From: an uncultured Planctomycetaceae bacterium
GTDB taxonomy: Bacteria; Planctomycetota; Planctomycetia; Planctomycetales; Planctomycetaceae
Assembly: GCA_903896675.1 (NCBI GenBank)
Contig: CAITYU010000333.1
Coordinates: forward strand, 1-64,000
DNA length: 64,000 nucleotides
Direction: 5' to 3'
The notes beneath the pieces were generated by a model. The model ran no database searches. It had not been told where the DNA came from and worked only from the letters and a program-made list of their open reading frames with translations. Positions 55,001 through 62,409 of the stretch are shown in pieces; position 1 is the first letter of the stretch; the number at the start of each line of letters is the position of its first letter. The position numbers and the translations under genes were made by a program.

Positions 55001-55051
55001 TCTCTGTGCCTGGTACTGCTGAACACAAATGAATTCGCCTTCATAGACTGA
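52007..55051 (+). CDS. PSCyt1-DUF1549-DUF1553 exported protein with LamG-like insert
   Basis: A 1014-residue relative of the protein two genes upstream. Signal peptide MSLVSRCAILILTVLIRPV, PSCyt1 with SRCLECHRK, DUF1549 with HWLDVVRYADTSGYERDQ and KCARCHDHKFDPI, then DUF1553 (NALAARVIVNRLWMHHFGEG, SIVAPQALTMLNNQF). Near the end, about residues 755-980, a concanavalin/LamG-like beta sandwich (ELWLSRDPAGRNATQ, AVQFDGRGSFLQLGNGL, NIEGEYWQGHLSLLVVFDRQ) is inserted before the terminal ALASLCLVLLNTNEFAFID that normally closes DUF1553. The insert may bind a glycan. It ends the operon, 11 bases from the convergent TatD gene. Confidence 0.9.
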   Translation: MSLVSRCAILILTVLIRPVSGQTAPDFDRDVAPVLLSRCLECHRKANPSGGLSLETAADQRRGGDSGPALIPGNAPSSLLLTRVLAAEMPPPMNGHDRPLPQPEMDVLRRWIDAGAVVPDGRMLDLFEKTLTNRGGRDWWSFQPLQTTQPPPPSSIPWNTWQTHPIDRFIAAGLQQQQLTPAPSATARELVRRLSWVVTGLPPLDSDMELAAAADRAGQGGLTAIQSQQLVDRLLASPHYGERWARHWLDVVRYADTSGYERDQPKPFAWKYRDWVVQALNADLPWDQFVRLQLAGDEVPNRSEHTVIATGFLRLGTWNDEPNDPEDYVYERLEDLVHTTSSAFLGLTVKCARCHDHKFDPIPQSDYYRFAAAFWPGPLKSGSRTLLGGPDAETLGFPEVLGWTDLTRQPSPLHILKNGERHRPLQAVSAGPLSCLPAPGRSDFSAAEAGSTTRLRLQLADWIASPQNALAARVIVNRLWMHHFGEGLVRSTSNFGFTGDQPSHPELLDWLAAELLRSGGSLKHVHRLILTSAAWQQSAQHPQEQHYSSVDAGNRWLWRANRRRQDAESLRDAFLVASGELDRRLGGPGFVPTLSTDALEGLSKKDAAWTASPPSEQLRRSLYMYLQRSLQPPMMTTFDQCDTTISCGRRDVSIVAPQALTMLNNQFMHQRAEALAAATVSKPGQIARIRHIWQAILQRQPREEELSDSLQHLETQQRLLVESLQLAAARRQNPLPARIAPAVTAVCRQIAAPTESVPLTAEVRLLLDASTGIQLSPNGSVELWLSRDPAGRNATQPVPARRPTLSRLPGKEYAAVQFDGRGSFLQLGNGLLERDEFTVFAVVTDQAAAGHRELLSNWSGRDGNSTESLFVGLTGERAFRLSDALSGAGELQQGDQPFLLTAANGPNGAALFQGLRQAVFQSARLPTRRLDTPWVIGQQGNIEGEYWQGHLSLLVVFDRQLNPDERLAVQSAISSRFSLPLQEQPTAKPANPEQLALASLCLVLLNTNEFAFID

Positions 55052-55062
55052 CGGAATTTCAG

Positions 55063-55881
55063 TCAGACGGCATCGACCGAAGGTGGCAGATTCAGTGCCT
55101 CACAATCCAGCCGGAACAGACGACGCGCGTTGACCGTCGTAATCGTTGCCATATCTTCCATCGACATACCATGAACTTCCGCCAGACAGGCACACGTATC
55201 GGCAACCCACGCTGGCTCGTTTCGTTTGCCACGGTACTGCTGAGGTGCCAGATACGGAGCGTCCGTTTCGATCAGCAGGCGGTCCAGCGGGACCTGAGCT
55301 GCCACGGCTCGCAATGCATCATTCCTGCGATAGGTCAGCATGCCACTGAAGGACAGAAACATTCCCAGTTGCAGACATTCTCTCGCGGTGGCTTCGTTGC
55401 CGCAGAAGGAATGCATCACGCCGCGCAGCGGAGCAGTCTCTGAAGCCTCACGCAGCACTTCCAGAACCTCAGCTTCGGCCTCACGACAGTGCACAACAAA
55501 GGGCTTGTCACACCGACGGGACAGCTGAATATGGCGACGAAATGAATCGTACTGCAGATCCAGCGGAACGTCCTTCCAGTAGTTGTCCAGCCCGGTCTCG
55601 CCAATCCCCACGACCCGCGGGTGATATGCCAGCTCCTCAATCCGCTCCCAGTCCCCCGGCCGAATCTCATGAGTGTGGTTGGGATGCACTCCCACCACCG
55701 CAGAGATCCCGGGATACCTGTTGGACAGCAGGACCACGGCCTGACTGGTGGCAGCAGAAATGCCGATCGCGAGCAATTGCACAACCCCGGCGGCGGCGGC
55801 ACGCCCCAGCACCTCTTCAAAATCCTGACGGAATGAATCAGATTCGGGATGACAGTGAGTATCAACCAGAGCAGTGGCCAT
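55063..55881 (-). CDS. TatD-family metal-dependent DNase
   Basis: A 272-residue TIM-barrel hydrolase. Metal ligands are visible in LVDTHCHPES at the N-terminus, GIGETGLDNYW, VHCREAEAEV and IETDAPYLAP, all standard TatD motifs. It acts as a 3'-5' exonuclease or deadenylated-DNA repair enzyme in relatives. It is cytoplasmic. It lies 34 bases after the isopropylmalate-synthase family gene and shares a strand with uvrC, suggesting a three-gene unit. Confidence 0.94.
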   Translation of the reverse strand: MATALVDTHCHPESDSFRQDFEEVLGRAAAAGVVQLLAIGISAATSQAVVLLSNRYPGISAVVGVHPNHTHEIRPGDWERIEELAYHPRVVGIGETGLDNYWKDVPLDLQYDSFRRHIQLSRRCDKPFVVHCREAEAEVLEVLREASETAPLRGVMHSFCGNEATARECLQLGMFLSFSGMLTYRRNDALRAVAAQVPLDRLLIETDAPYLAPQQYRGKRNEPAWVADTCACLAEVHGMSMEDMATITTVNARRLFRLDCEALNLPPSVDAV

Positions 55882-55915
55882 TGGGAATTCCGGAACTGAA
55901 TGAACAGGGATCGAT

Positions 55916-57151
55916 TTAACGGACTTCTGCGGCTATCCGCTGCAGCAGAACATCATCCACAATCGTCCCTTTGGGCAGCAGCTTCAACTTCTCCACAATG
56001 CGAATCACCAATGCCTCATTATGAGGAATGCCCAGACCCTGCAGGCGATGCGCCACCGCCCGACGACCGCTGTGCCTTCCCAGCACCAGCCGTATCTCAT
56101 CACCACCCACGGTCTCCGGACGAAACGGCAGATATGTGTCAGGATTCTTGAGCAGCCCGTCCTGGTGAATTCCAGCCTCCGTCGCAAAGATATTCGCTCC
56201 TCCAACAGGCTTCATCAGGGGCAGAACGATGCCCGTAAGCTCCGCCACCAGACGACACAGCGGGGCCAGCAGGCGAGTATCAACGCGGTGGGTCCGCCCG
56301 TACTGTTCCTGATGAAGTGTCAGCGCCATCACCACCTCCTCCAGCGATGCATTCCCGGCACGTTCTCCGATTCCGTTCACCGTGCACTGCACCACATTGG
56401 CCCCCTCGGCAATACACGCAAGGGTATTGGCAACAGCCAGACCAAGGTCGTTGTGAAAATGCACCGCCAGCAGAGCCCGCTGCAACTCCGGAACCCCGTC
56501 CTGAATCCGCCGGATATAGTCCCGCGATTTTTCAGGAGTCAGCAGACCAACAGTATCAGGAAAACCAACCGTGGTGGCACCCGCCCGAATGGCCTCCCGA
56601 TAACACTCACACAAAAAGTCGACTTCCGTACGGCTGGCATCTTCAGGACTGAACGCCACAATTCGGAACTTCTCCGCCGCATATCCGACTGTGTCGGATA
56701 TCAACTGCAGAATCTCAGTCCGACTCTTCCCCAGCTTGTAAGTTCGATGCAGCGGACTGGTTCCGCAGAACAGACTGACCCCCCGCTTGTGAACCGGGTT
56801 TCCATCCAGTGCCCGATCTGCCGCATCAATGTCACTGCGCACCGTCCGGCAAAGCGCCGTCAGTACCGGCCCCCGCACACGCCCCACCATCAGACGGATG
56901 GCTTCCACATCCGCTTCAGAACTGGCCGGAAAGCCGGCATCCAGGGAATGCACACCGGCCTTTTCCAGAGCCAGCGCGATCTGCAGTTTTTCCTGCGGCT
57001 CCAGCGTCGCCCCAGGCATCTGCTCGCCATCTCGCAGAGTTGTGTCACTGAACAACACCACTCCACTGCGACGATGTCGCGCTATGATGGCCTCGCGAAT
57101 CCTGTCCTCCAGTCGCTGACGAAATGTGCGTACCCGGCGGTCTTCCGACAC
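55916..57151 (-). CDS. 2-isopropylmalate synthase / homocitrate synthase family enzyme lacking the regulatory domain
   Basis: A 411-residue acyl-transferring DRE-TIM aldolase-fold enzyme. [12 protein letters not shown] at 36-47 with catalytic Arg40/Asp41, metal ligands H231 and H233 in [22 protein letters not shown] and [11 protein letters not shown] are conserved. It should condense acetyl-CoA with a 2-oxo acid (2-oxoisovalerate for leucine, 2-oxoglutarate for homocitrate). The C-terminal LeuA allosteric domain of about 120 residues is absent, as in homocitrate synthase (NifV-type) and re-citrate synthase relatives. No nif or leu gene neighbours help decide. It is 36 bases downstream of the UvrC gene. 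Confidence 0.88.
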   Translation of the reverse strand: MSEDRRVRTFRQRLEDRIREAIIARHRRSGVVLFSDTTLRDGEQMPGATLEPQEKLQIALALEKAGVHSLDAGFPASSEADVEAIRLMVGRVRGPVLTALCRTVRSDIDAADRALDGNPVHKRGVSLFCGTSPLHRTYKLGKSRTEILQLISDTVGYAAEKFRIVAFSPEDASRTEVDFLCECYREAIRAGATTVGFPDTVGLLTPEKSRDYIRRIQDGVPELQRALLAVHFHNDLGLAVANTLACIAEGANVVQCTVNGIGERAGNASLEEVVMALTLHQEQYGRTHRVDTRLLAPLCRLVAELTGIVLPLMKPVGGANIFATEAGIHQDGLLKNPDTYLPFRPETVGGDEIRLVLGRHSGRRAVAHRLQGLGIPHNEALVIRIVEKLKLLPKGTIVDDVLLQRIAAEVR

Positions 57152-57187
57152 TGCAAACCCCCTTCCCTGCGCAGACTTTCACTGGAA

Positions 57188-58585
57188 TCAGCTGTCCCCG
57201 CGACGCTTCCCCCGACGACGACCACTCTGCTCTCCCAGAGACGAGCGGCGCCGCAGCATATGATGGTAATGCTGAGCAAATCTGTGGGCCTCATCGCGAA
57301 TGTACTGCAGCAGCCGCAAGGCCCACGAATGACGACTCAATCGATGCGGCTCTGATGCACCAGGCACATAAATCTCCTCCTCTCGCTTCGCCAGAGAAAC
57401 TGTTGGCGGAGGAGTGATGTTCAGCAGCTGAAATGTCTCCATCACCGCATTCAACTGCCCCTTGCCACCATCAATCAGCAGCAGATCAGGAAAGGCATCG
57501 CCCTCCTCATTCAGACGCGAAAAACGCCGAGTAATCACTTCACGCATCGATGCAAAATCATCCACGCCCTCCACTGTCTGTATCCTGAACTTCCGGTAAC
57601 CTGGCTTGAAGGGAAGACCGTCAATGAACTGCACCAGACTGGCCACCGTTTCGCTGCCCTGCAGATGGGCTATGTCCAGACCTTCAATACGGCGAGGAAT
57701 CTCGGACAACCCCAGCAGCTTCCGCAAACCCTCAAGCCCCTTTCGCGGATCCGTGTAAAAAACTTCCGGCTGCGCATGACTCTCAAGGTCGCCCCGCAGA
57801 TTCAGACTCTCCAGGGCCTGAATCTCATCCCGGATCCTCGCCGCCTTCTCAAAACGCAGCTCGCGGGAAGCCTGCTTCATCGCCTCTTCCAGCTCCTTCA
57901 GCAGCGCAGGCCGGCCACCATCCAGAAACAATCGCAGCCGACGGATGTCCTCCCGGTAATCCTCACGACTGATCCTCAGATTACACGGCGCCGTACACTG
58001 ATTGATACTCGCCAGCAGACACGGCCTGAACCAGCGCCAACGCTCGTCCTGCTCATCAATCTCCAGAGAACACGTCCTGAATCGAAAAATCTTCTGCAGC
58101 ACGGCAATCGTGCCACGCAGTTGTCCGGCACTGGTGAACGGACCGTACAATCGTACTCCCGACGCTTCCGGCTGACGAGTAAACTCAACGCGGGGAAAAT
58201 CTTCCCGCGTCGTAATCTGCAGATACGGAAAAGTCTTGTCATCCTTCAGCAGAGAATTGAAACGAGGCTGAATGTCCTTGATCAGCCGCGCCTCCATCAA
58301 CAACGCATCAACCTCGCTCTCCGCCGCAATGAAATCCACATCCCGGATCTCCAGTACCAGATCGGCCGTCCTGCGATCCACCTCCGCTGCTGCCGTAAAA
58401 TAACTCGAAGCACGGTTCCGCAGATTCACAGCCTTGCCAACATATATCACACGCCCTTCACCATCCTTCATCAGATACACGCCCGGGCCAGTCGGAAATC
58501 GACGCACTTTCCTGCGCGGAGTCAGCGCGTCATCGTCCCCGCCATCCTCAGGACACTCCTGATCACGTTCCTCTCCTGTTGTCAT
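57188..58585 (-). CDS. uvrC: UvrC-type excinuclease without the C-terminal HhH domain
   Basis: A 465-residue UvrC. The GIY-YIG domain (PTGPGVYLMKDGEGRVIYVG, about 31-110) makes the 3' incision; a UVR coiled segment (LLKELEEAMKQASRELRFEKAA) binds UvrB; the RNase H-like domain (GLDIAHLQGSETVASLV and LLLIDGGKGQLNAVM) makes the 5' cut. The protein ends at RDEAHRFAQHYHHMLRRRSS and a basic tail, exactly where E. coli UvrC (610 aa) continues into tandem HhH DNA-binding motifs. So the last domain is missing; the stop is clean, with no sign of frameshift in the downstream sequence. It opens a - strand unit with the IPMS-family and TatD genes. Confidence 0.93.
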   Translation of the reverse strand: MTTGEERDQECPEDGGDDDALTPRRKVRRFPTGPGVYLMKDGEGRVIYVGKAVNLRNRASSYFTAAAEVDRRTADLVLEIRDVDFIAAESEVDALLMEARLIKDIQPRFNSLLKDDKTFPYLQITTREDFPRVEFTRQPEASGVRLYGPFTSAGQLRGTIAVLQKIFRFRTCSLEIDEQDERWRWFRPCLLASINQCTAPCNLRISREDYREDIRRLRLFLDGGRPALLKELEEAMKQASRELRFEKAARIRDEIQALESLNLRGDLESHAQPEVFYTDPRKGLEGLRKLLGLSEIPRRIEGLDIAHLQGSETVASLVQFIDGLPFKPGYRKFRIQTVEGVDDFASMREVITRRFSRLNEEGDAFPDLLLIDGGKGQLNAVMETFQLLNITPPPTVSLAKREEEIYVPGASEPHRLSRHSWALRLLQYIRDEAHRFAQHYHHMLRRRSSLGEQSGRRRGKRRGDS

Positions 58586-58890
58586 AATCTGATATTCCGT
58601 CCAGTAATTGCTCCCAGCACCGCGACGGCAAAATCGCCCGCGTTCGGCTTCCGAAAGGAATTTTCCAGGGTATTGTAGCGAGACTTTCAGGGTCGTGGCG
58701 GCATTCCCGCAGATATCGGGCCCTCAGCCACCAAAACTGAAAGTGATCGATTTTCGCATCGCTGGATGTTGAATTTATACCCGGTTTCCGTAGTTTAGTA
58801 GTCGTTGACTGTAGCCGGAACGGGGGGTTTCGGCGGAACAGGGTCAAGTTGGGCCGATGATGGCCGATGGAAACTGAAAGGCTGGGTCAC
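58586..58890. other. Intergenic region between divergent uvrC and lipoprotein genes
   Basis: A 305-base gap. TTGAAT at 58769-58774 with a weak T-rich box 16 bases later is a possible promoter for the lipoprotein. Nothing else was recognised. Confidence 0.4.
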
Positions 58891-59229
58891 ATGAAGATGA
58901 TGCGTTCTCTTGCTGCACTGGTGCTGGTGGCTGGTGTGTCAATTACTCTGGGCTGTGGTGGTGGCGAGCAGACTGGTGCTGCTGGTGGCGGTGCGTCCGC
59001 TGGTTCCGGAGTTGCTGGTGGTGCACCTGCTGCCCCGGCTGAAACTCCGGCCGCTCCAGCCGATGCTGCTGCCCCGGCTGCCGCTCCTGCTGAAGGCGAA
59101 AAGCCGGCTGACGCGGCTGCACCCGCTGCCGCTCCTGCTGAAGGCGAAAAGCCCGCTGACGCTGCCGCTCCTGCCGCTGCTCCTGCTGAAGGCGCTGCCC
59201 CGGCTGCTGATGCACCGAAAGCTGAATGA
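58891..59229 (+). CDS. Ala/Pro-rich repeat lipoprotein
   Basis: A 112-residue lipoprotein. The signal sequence ends in a lipobox SITLGC with Cys22 as the lipid-modified residue. The mature part is Gly/Ala-rich and then contains three 16-residue repeats (ADAAAPAAAPAEGEKP and one degenerate). There is no globular domain, so it is probably a spacer or envelope-tethering protein. ATG 58891 is used (an alternative ATG at 58867 would add 8 residues). A strong terminator is at 59261, shared with the convergent topA. Confidence 0.8.
   Translation: MKMMRSLAALVLVAGVSITLGCGGGEQTGAAGGGASAGSGVAGGAPAAPAETPAAPADAAAPAAAPAEGEKPADAAAPAAAPAEGEKPADAAAPAAAPAEGAAPAADAPKAE
59059..59202 (+). repeat. Three 48-bp tandem coding repeats
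   Basis: Three consecutive 16-codon units encode ADAAAPAAAPAEGEKP, the third with GAAP at its end. DNA copies differ at several third positions. Confidence 0.85.
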
Positions 59230-59260
59230 TCTCGATCACCGATCACCGATCAATTCCATG

Positions 59261-59294
59261 AAAAAGCCCGACCGCTCCAGCAGTCGGGCTTTTT
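59261..59294. terminator. Bidirectional rho-independent terminator
   Basis: AAAAAGCCCGAC (59261-59272) pairs with GTCGGGCTTTTT (59283-59294) around a 10-base loop. The A and T runs at both ends let it stop the lipoprotein transcript and the convergent topA transcript. Confidence 0.9.
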
Positions 59295-59320
59295 CCGTTT
59301 CAGACCTGCTGACTTCCGGC

Positions 59321-62011
59321 TCAGACATCCCGACTGCGTTTTTTGGCAGCCTTACCCGCAGATTTGCGGACAGCCTTCTTCACGGCCTTCTTCACGGCCT
59401 TTTTGGTGCCACGAGCCCCAGCACCACGACGCCCCGCCGACTTCCCACCGCTGGCAGCCTTCGCCGCCAGCCATTGCAGCGCCTGCTCCATAGTGACCGA
59501 GGCCGGATCCGTGTCTTTGGGTACAGTGGCATTCACCGATCCATGCTTCACATACGGACCGTAACGCCCCTCGAAGATCTGCACTGCAGCCTGATCCTCC
59601 GGATGCGGACCCAGTTCCTTCAGTGCTACCGGCGCTGACTTGCGTCGCGTATTCCGCAGCATCTCAACGGCCACATCCAGCGGCACATTCAGCACACTGT
59701 AGGTCTCTCCGTCATGCTCAAACTGATGCGTTTTACGGTCAAAACCCGCAAACACCTTATCGTGAGTCACATACGGGCCGAACATTCCGATCCCCGCATT
59801 CACAACCTTCCCCGTCAGCGGATGTTTACCCAGCTGCCGCGGTAACGCCAGCAATTCCAGCGCAGTCGGCAGATCCAGACTGTCAGTGCTGATGAAGTTG
59901 GGAACACTGCAGTACTTCGGCTTCTTGCCGTCCTCCGTAACATCCCCCATCTGCAGATAAGGGCCGCGCGGACCTCGCTTCAGATAAATCGGCAGACCCT
60001 CCTCAGGATGCATACCGATTGCCGTTGGACCACGCTGTTTTTCATCCAGCAGGCGATCCGCGACTTCATTGGTGATCTCACCCGGGGCAATCGTGTCCGG
60101 AATCGAAGCCGTCAGCTTTTCCTCACCGCGGGTTTTTTCGAAATACGGGCCATAACGACCAACTCGGACTGCAGCGTCCAACCCATCAATCGACAGCGTG
60201 CAGGCCTCACGAGGATCAATGTCCCCGTCCCTCAGCTTCACCTGCTCATCCAGACCCTCACGGCCGTTGTAAAACTCACGCAGATACGGCAAACGCTCTG
60301 CCGATCCTGTCGCGATATCGTCCAGCATCTGCTCCATCTGCGCCGTAAACCCCAGATCCACCAGACGCGGAAAGTAGTTTTCCAGCAGTCGAGTAACCGC
60401 CATTGCCGTAAATGTCGGAATCAGCTGATTCCCATTCTTCCGCACATAACCGCGATCCACAATCGTGCTCAGAATGCTGGCATACGTGCTGGGACGACCG
60501 ATGCCCTCTGACTCAAGCGTCCGCACCAGAGTTGCCTCAGTGAAACGCGCCGGAGGCTTGGTTTCATGAGCATTTGCTTCGGCCTGCTGCAGATCCAGAC
60601 GGTCCTTCTCACGCATCGTCGGCAGGGTCGAATCCTGATCCTCAATCGCCGCATCCGGATCATCACTGCCTTCCACATAAGCGCGGAAGAACCCCGGAAA
60701 TTCCACCGTCCTGCCCGTCGCCCGAAACTCGGCTTCACCCGCCGAAATCGTAACCGTATCAAACCTCAGCTGCGCGTCGGCCATTTGTGTCGCCATCGTC
60801 CGCTTCCAGATCATCTGATACAGACGATACTCAGGCCCGGACAGCCCCAGTTCCTCAGCCGTCCGCATGTCCGTACCAGCCGGGCGAATTGCTTCGTGAG
60901 CCTCCTGGGCGCCTTTCGTTTTGGTCGAGAACTGCCGCGGTTCAGGACTGAGATAGCTGCGACCATACAAATCATCCACCCGCCCCCGAGCCGCGCGAAT
61001 CGCTTCACCGCTCAGATTCACACTGTCCGTTCGCATGTACGTGATATGGCCCTCCTCGTACAGTCGCTGCGCGATCTGCATGGTCTGCCGAGCGGACAAT
61101 CCCAGCTTTCGATTGGATTCCTGCTGCAGGGTACTGGTCGTAAACGGAGGATAAGGACGCCGCACCTGCTGCTTCTGCTCGATCGCAGTCACCACCCACG
61201 GCAGTGTTTCGATCTTCTGCACCGTCGCCCGTGCCTGCTCTTCGGACAATAACAGCACATCCGCGCCAACTTTCAGGCGACCGGTCTGCTCGTCAAAGTC
61301 CCTGCCCGACGCGATGCGACGCCCCCCCAGCGACTGCAGCAATGCCTCAAAGGGAACCCCCGATTCGGCAGTCAGACGCGCTTTGATGTCCCAGAAGCGA
61401 CCGCTGCGAAATTTCATTCGCTCAATCTCACGATTGACCAGCAGTCGCACCGCTACACTCTGCACTCGCCCAGCGGATAGTCCCCGAGCAATCTTCTTCC
61501 ACAGCAGCGGACTGAGCGTGTAACCATACAAGCGGTCCACAACTCGTCGGGTCTCCTGTGCCTGCACCAGATTCTCATCCACCTGACGAGTGTTTCGGAT
61601 GGCCTCGAGAATTGCTGGCTTTGTGATTTCCGAGAATGTCATGCGGCTGACAGGCACAGTTGGCTTCAGTACCTGCACCAGATGCCAGCCAATGCTTTCT
61701 CCCTCACGGTCTTCGTCAGTCGCCAGCACAAGCTCGCTGACCTTTTTCAGGCCGTCCTTCAACTCAGTGATGAGCTTCTTCTTCTCCGCCGGCACCACGT
61801 ACAGCGGATCAAAGTCGTCATTGACGTTGACGCCCAGCGTCGCCCACGACTCCTTTTTCAGCGCAGGCGGTATTTCAGCGGCACTGGACGGCAGGTCGCG
61901 AATGTGCCCCATACTGGCCCGAACGATGTAATCATCGCCCAGAAATCCCGCAATTTTCTTCGCTTTTGCTGGTGATTCAACAATCACCAGCGCTTTCTTG
62001 AGAGCAGCCAT
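59321..62011 (-). CDS. topA: DNA topoisomerase I (type IA)
   Basis: An 896-residue type IA topoisomerase that relaxes negative supercoils. The TOPRIM domain starts ALVIVESPAKAKKI and has LATDEDREGESIGWHL; the catalytic Tyr is near residue 325 in HITYMRTDSVNLS; LSAGRVQSVAVRLLV and EGIGRPSTYASIL are typical. The C-terminus has no Cys4 zinc fingers but three Toprim_C repeats (GRYGPYFEK, RGPRGPYLQMG, GMFGPYVTHD, RYGPYVKHG) and a Lys/Ala histone-like tail (KKAVKKAVKKAVRKSAGK). It is a single-gene unit, with the terminator on its 3' side. Confidence 0.96.
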   Translation of the reverse strand: MAALKKALVIVESPAKAKKIAGFLGDDYIVRASMGHIRDLPSSAAEIPPALKKESWATLGVNVNDDFDPLYVVPAEKKKLITELKDGLKKVSELVLATDEDREGESIGWHLVQVLKPTVPVSRMTFSEITKPAILEAIRNTRQVDENLVQAQETRRVVDRLYGYTLSPLLWKKIARGLSAGRVQSVAVRLLVNREIERMKFRSGRFWDIKARLTAESGVPFEALLQSLGGRRIASGRDFDEQTGRLKVGADVLLLSEEQARATVQKIETLPWVVTAIEQKQQVRRPYPPFTTSTLQQESNRKLGLSARQTMQIAQRLYEEGHITYMRTDSVNLSGEAIRAARGRVDDLYGRSYLSPEPRQFSTKTKGAQEAHEAIRPAGTDMRTAEELGLSGPEYRLYQMIWKRTMATQMADAQLRFDTVTISAGEAEFRATGRTVEFPGFFRAYVEGSDDPDAAIEDQDSTLPTMREKDRLDLQQAEANAHETKPPARFTEATLVRTLESEGIGRPSTYASILSTIVDRGYVRKNGNQLIPTFTAMAVTRLLENYFPRLVDLGFTAQMEQMLDDIATGSAERLPYLREFYNGREGLDEQVKLRDGDIDPREACTLSIDGLDAAVRVGRYGPYFEKTRGEEKLTASIPDTIAPGEITNEVADRLLDEKQRGPTAIGMHPEEGLPIYLKRGPRGPYLQMGDVTEDGKKPKYCSVPNFISTDSLDLPTALELLALPRQLGKHPLTGKVVNAGIGMFGPYVTHDKVFAGFDRKTHQFEHDGETYSVLNVPLDVAVEMLRNTRRKSAPVALKELGPHPEDQAAVQIFEGRYGPYVKHGSVNATVPKDTDPASVTMEQALQWLAAKAASGGKSAGRRGAGARGTKKAVKKAVKKAVRKSAGKAAKKRSRDV

Positions 62012-62409
62012 GAACGATCAGTTTCTGAAAAGCCGGTCAAACCGGCATAAGTACAGCCTCAGCAGATTCCCCTACAACAAAGCCGGAACGGCCGGGGATT
62101 TCAACACATTCGAGCGATTTGCACCACTTTCCGGGAAAATCGAGAAAACCAGGGCCCGGCAGCCCGACAGGGTCCCGCAACCCAACCTCCCAGTGCATAC
62201 TGCCTCCGTTCTCACGGCAAACCGCAGACAGGGAAACCCCGGTTGACCTTGCCTCTGCACTGCCGACGGCTAGAATCCCCGCTTTTCCCGTTGTTCACCC
62301 ACGACCGTGCCTCCCGCGTTACTGGAATAAGTGATCATACAGACGTCTGTCAAGTCAGTCGTTCGGTTGTCACCTCCGGAACACCCGGCTTCAAAGAGTT
62401 TTTACTCAT
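62012..62409. other. Intergenic region between divergent topA and SurA/PpiD-like gene
   Basis: A 398-base gap. TTGCCT (62250-62255) and TAGAAT (62272-62277) with a 16-base spacer are a possible promoter of the downstream gene. No ORF of note was recognised on either strand. Confidence 0.4.

Noticed and set aside
56021-57355. 444-codon + strand ORF antisense to the IPMS-family gene
   Set aside because: Low-complexity basic composition; opposite gene has all catalytic motifs.
57665-58678. 337-codon + strand ORF antisense to uvrC
   Set aside because: Shadow of uvrC with repeated Gln/Leu/Arg strings and no domain.
58943-59239. - strand ORF over the lipoprotein repeats
   Set aside because: Gln/Arg-rich antisense of a tandem repeat; the + strand has a clear lipobox and start.
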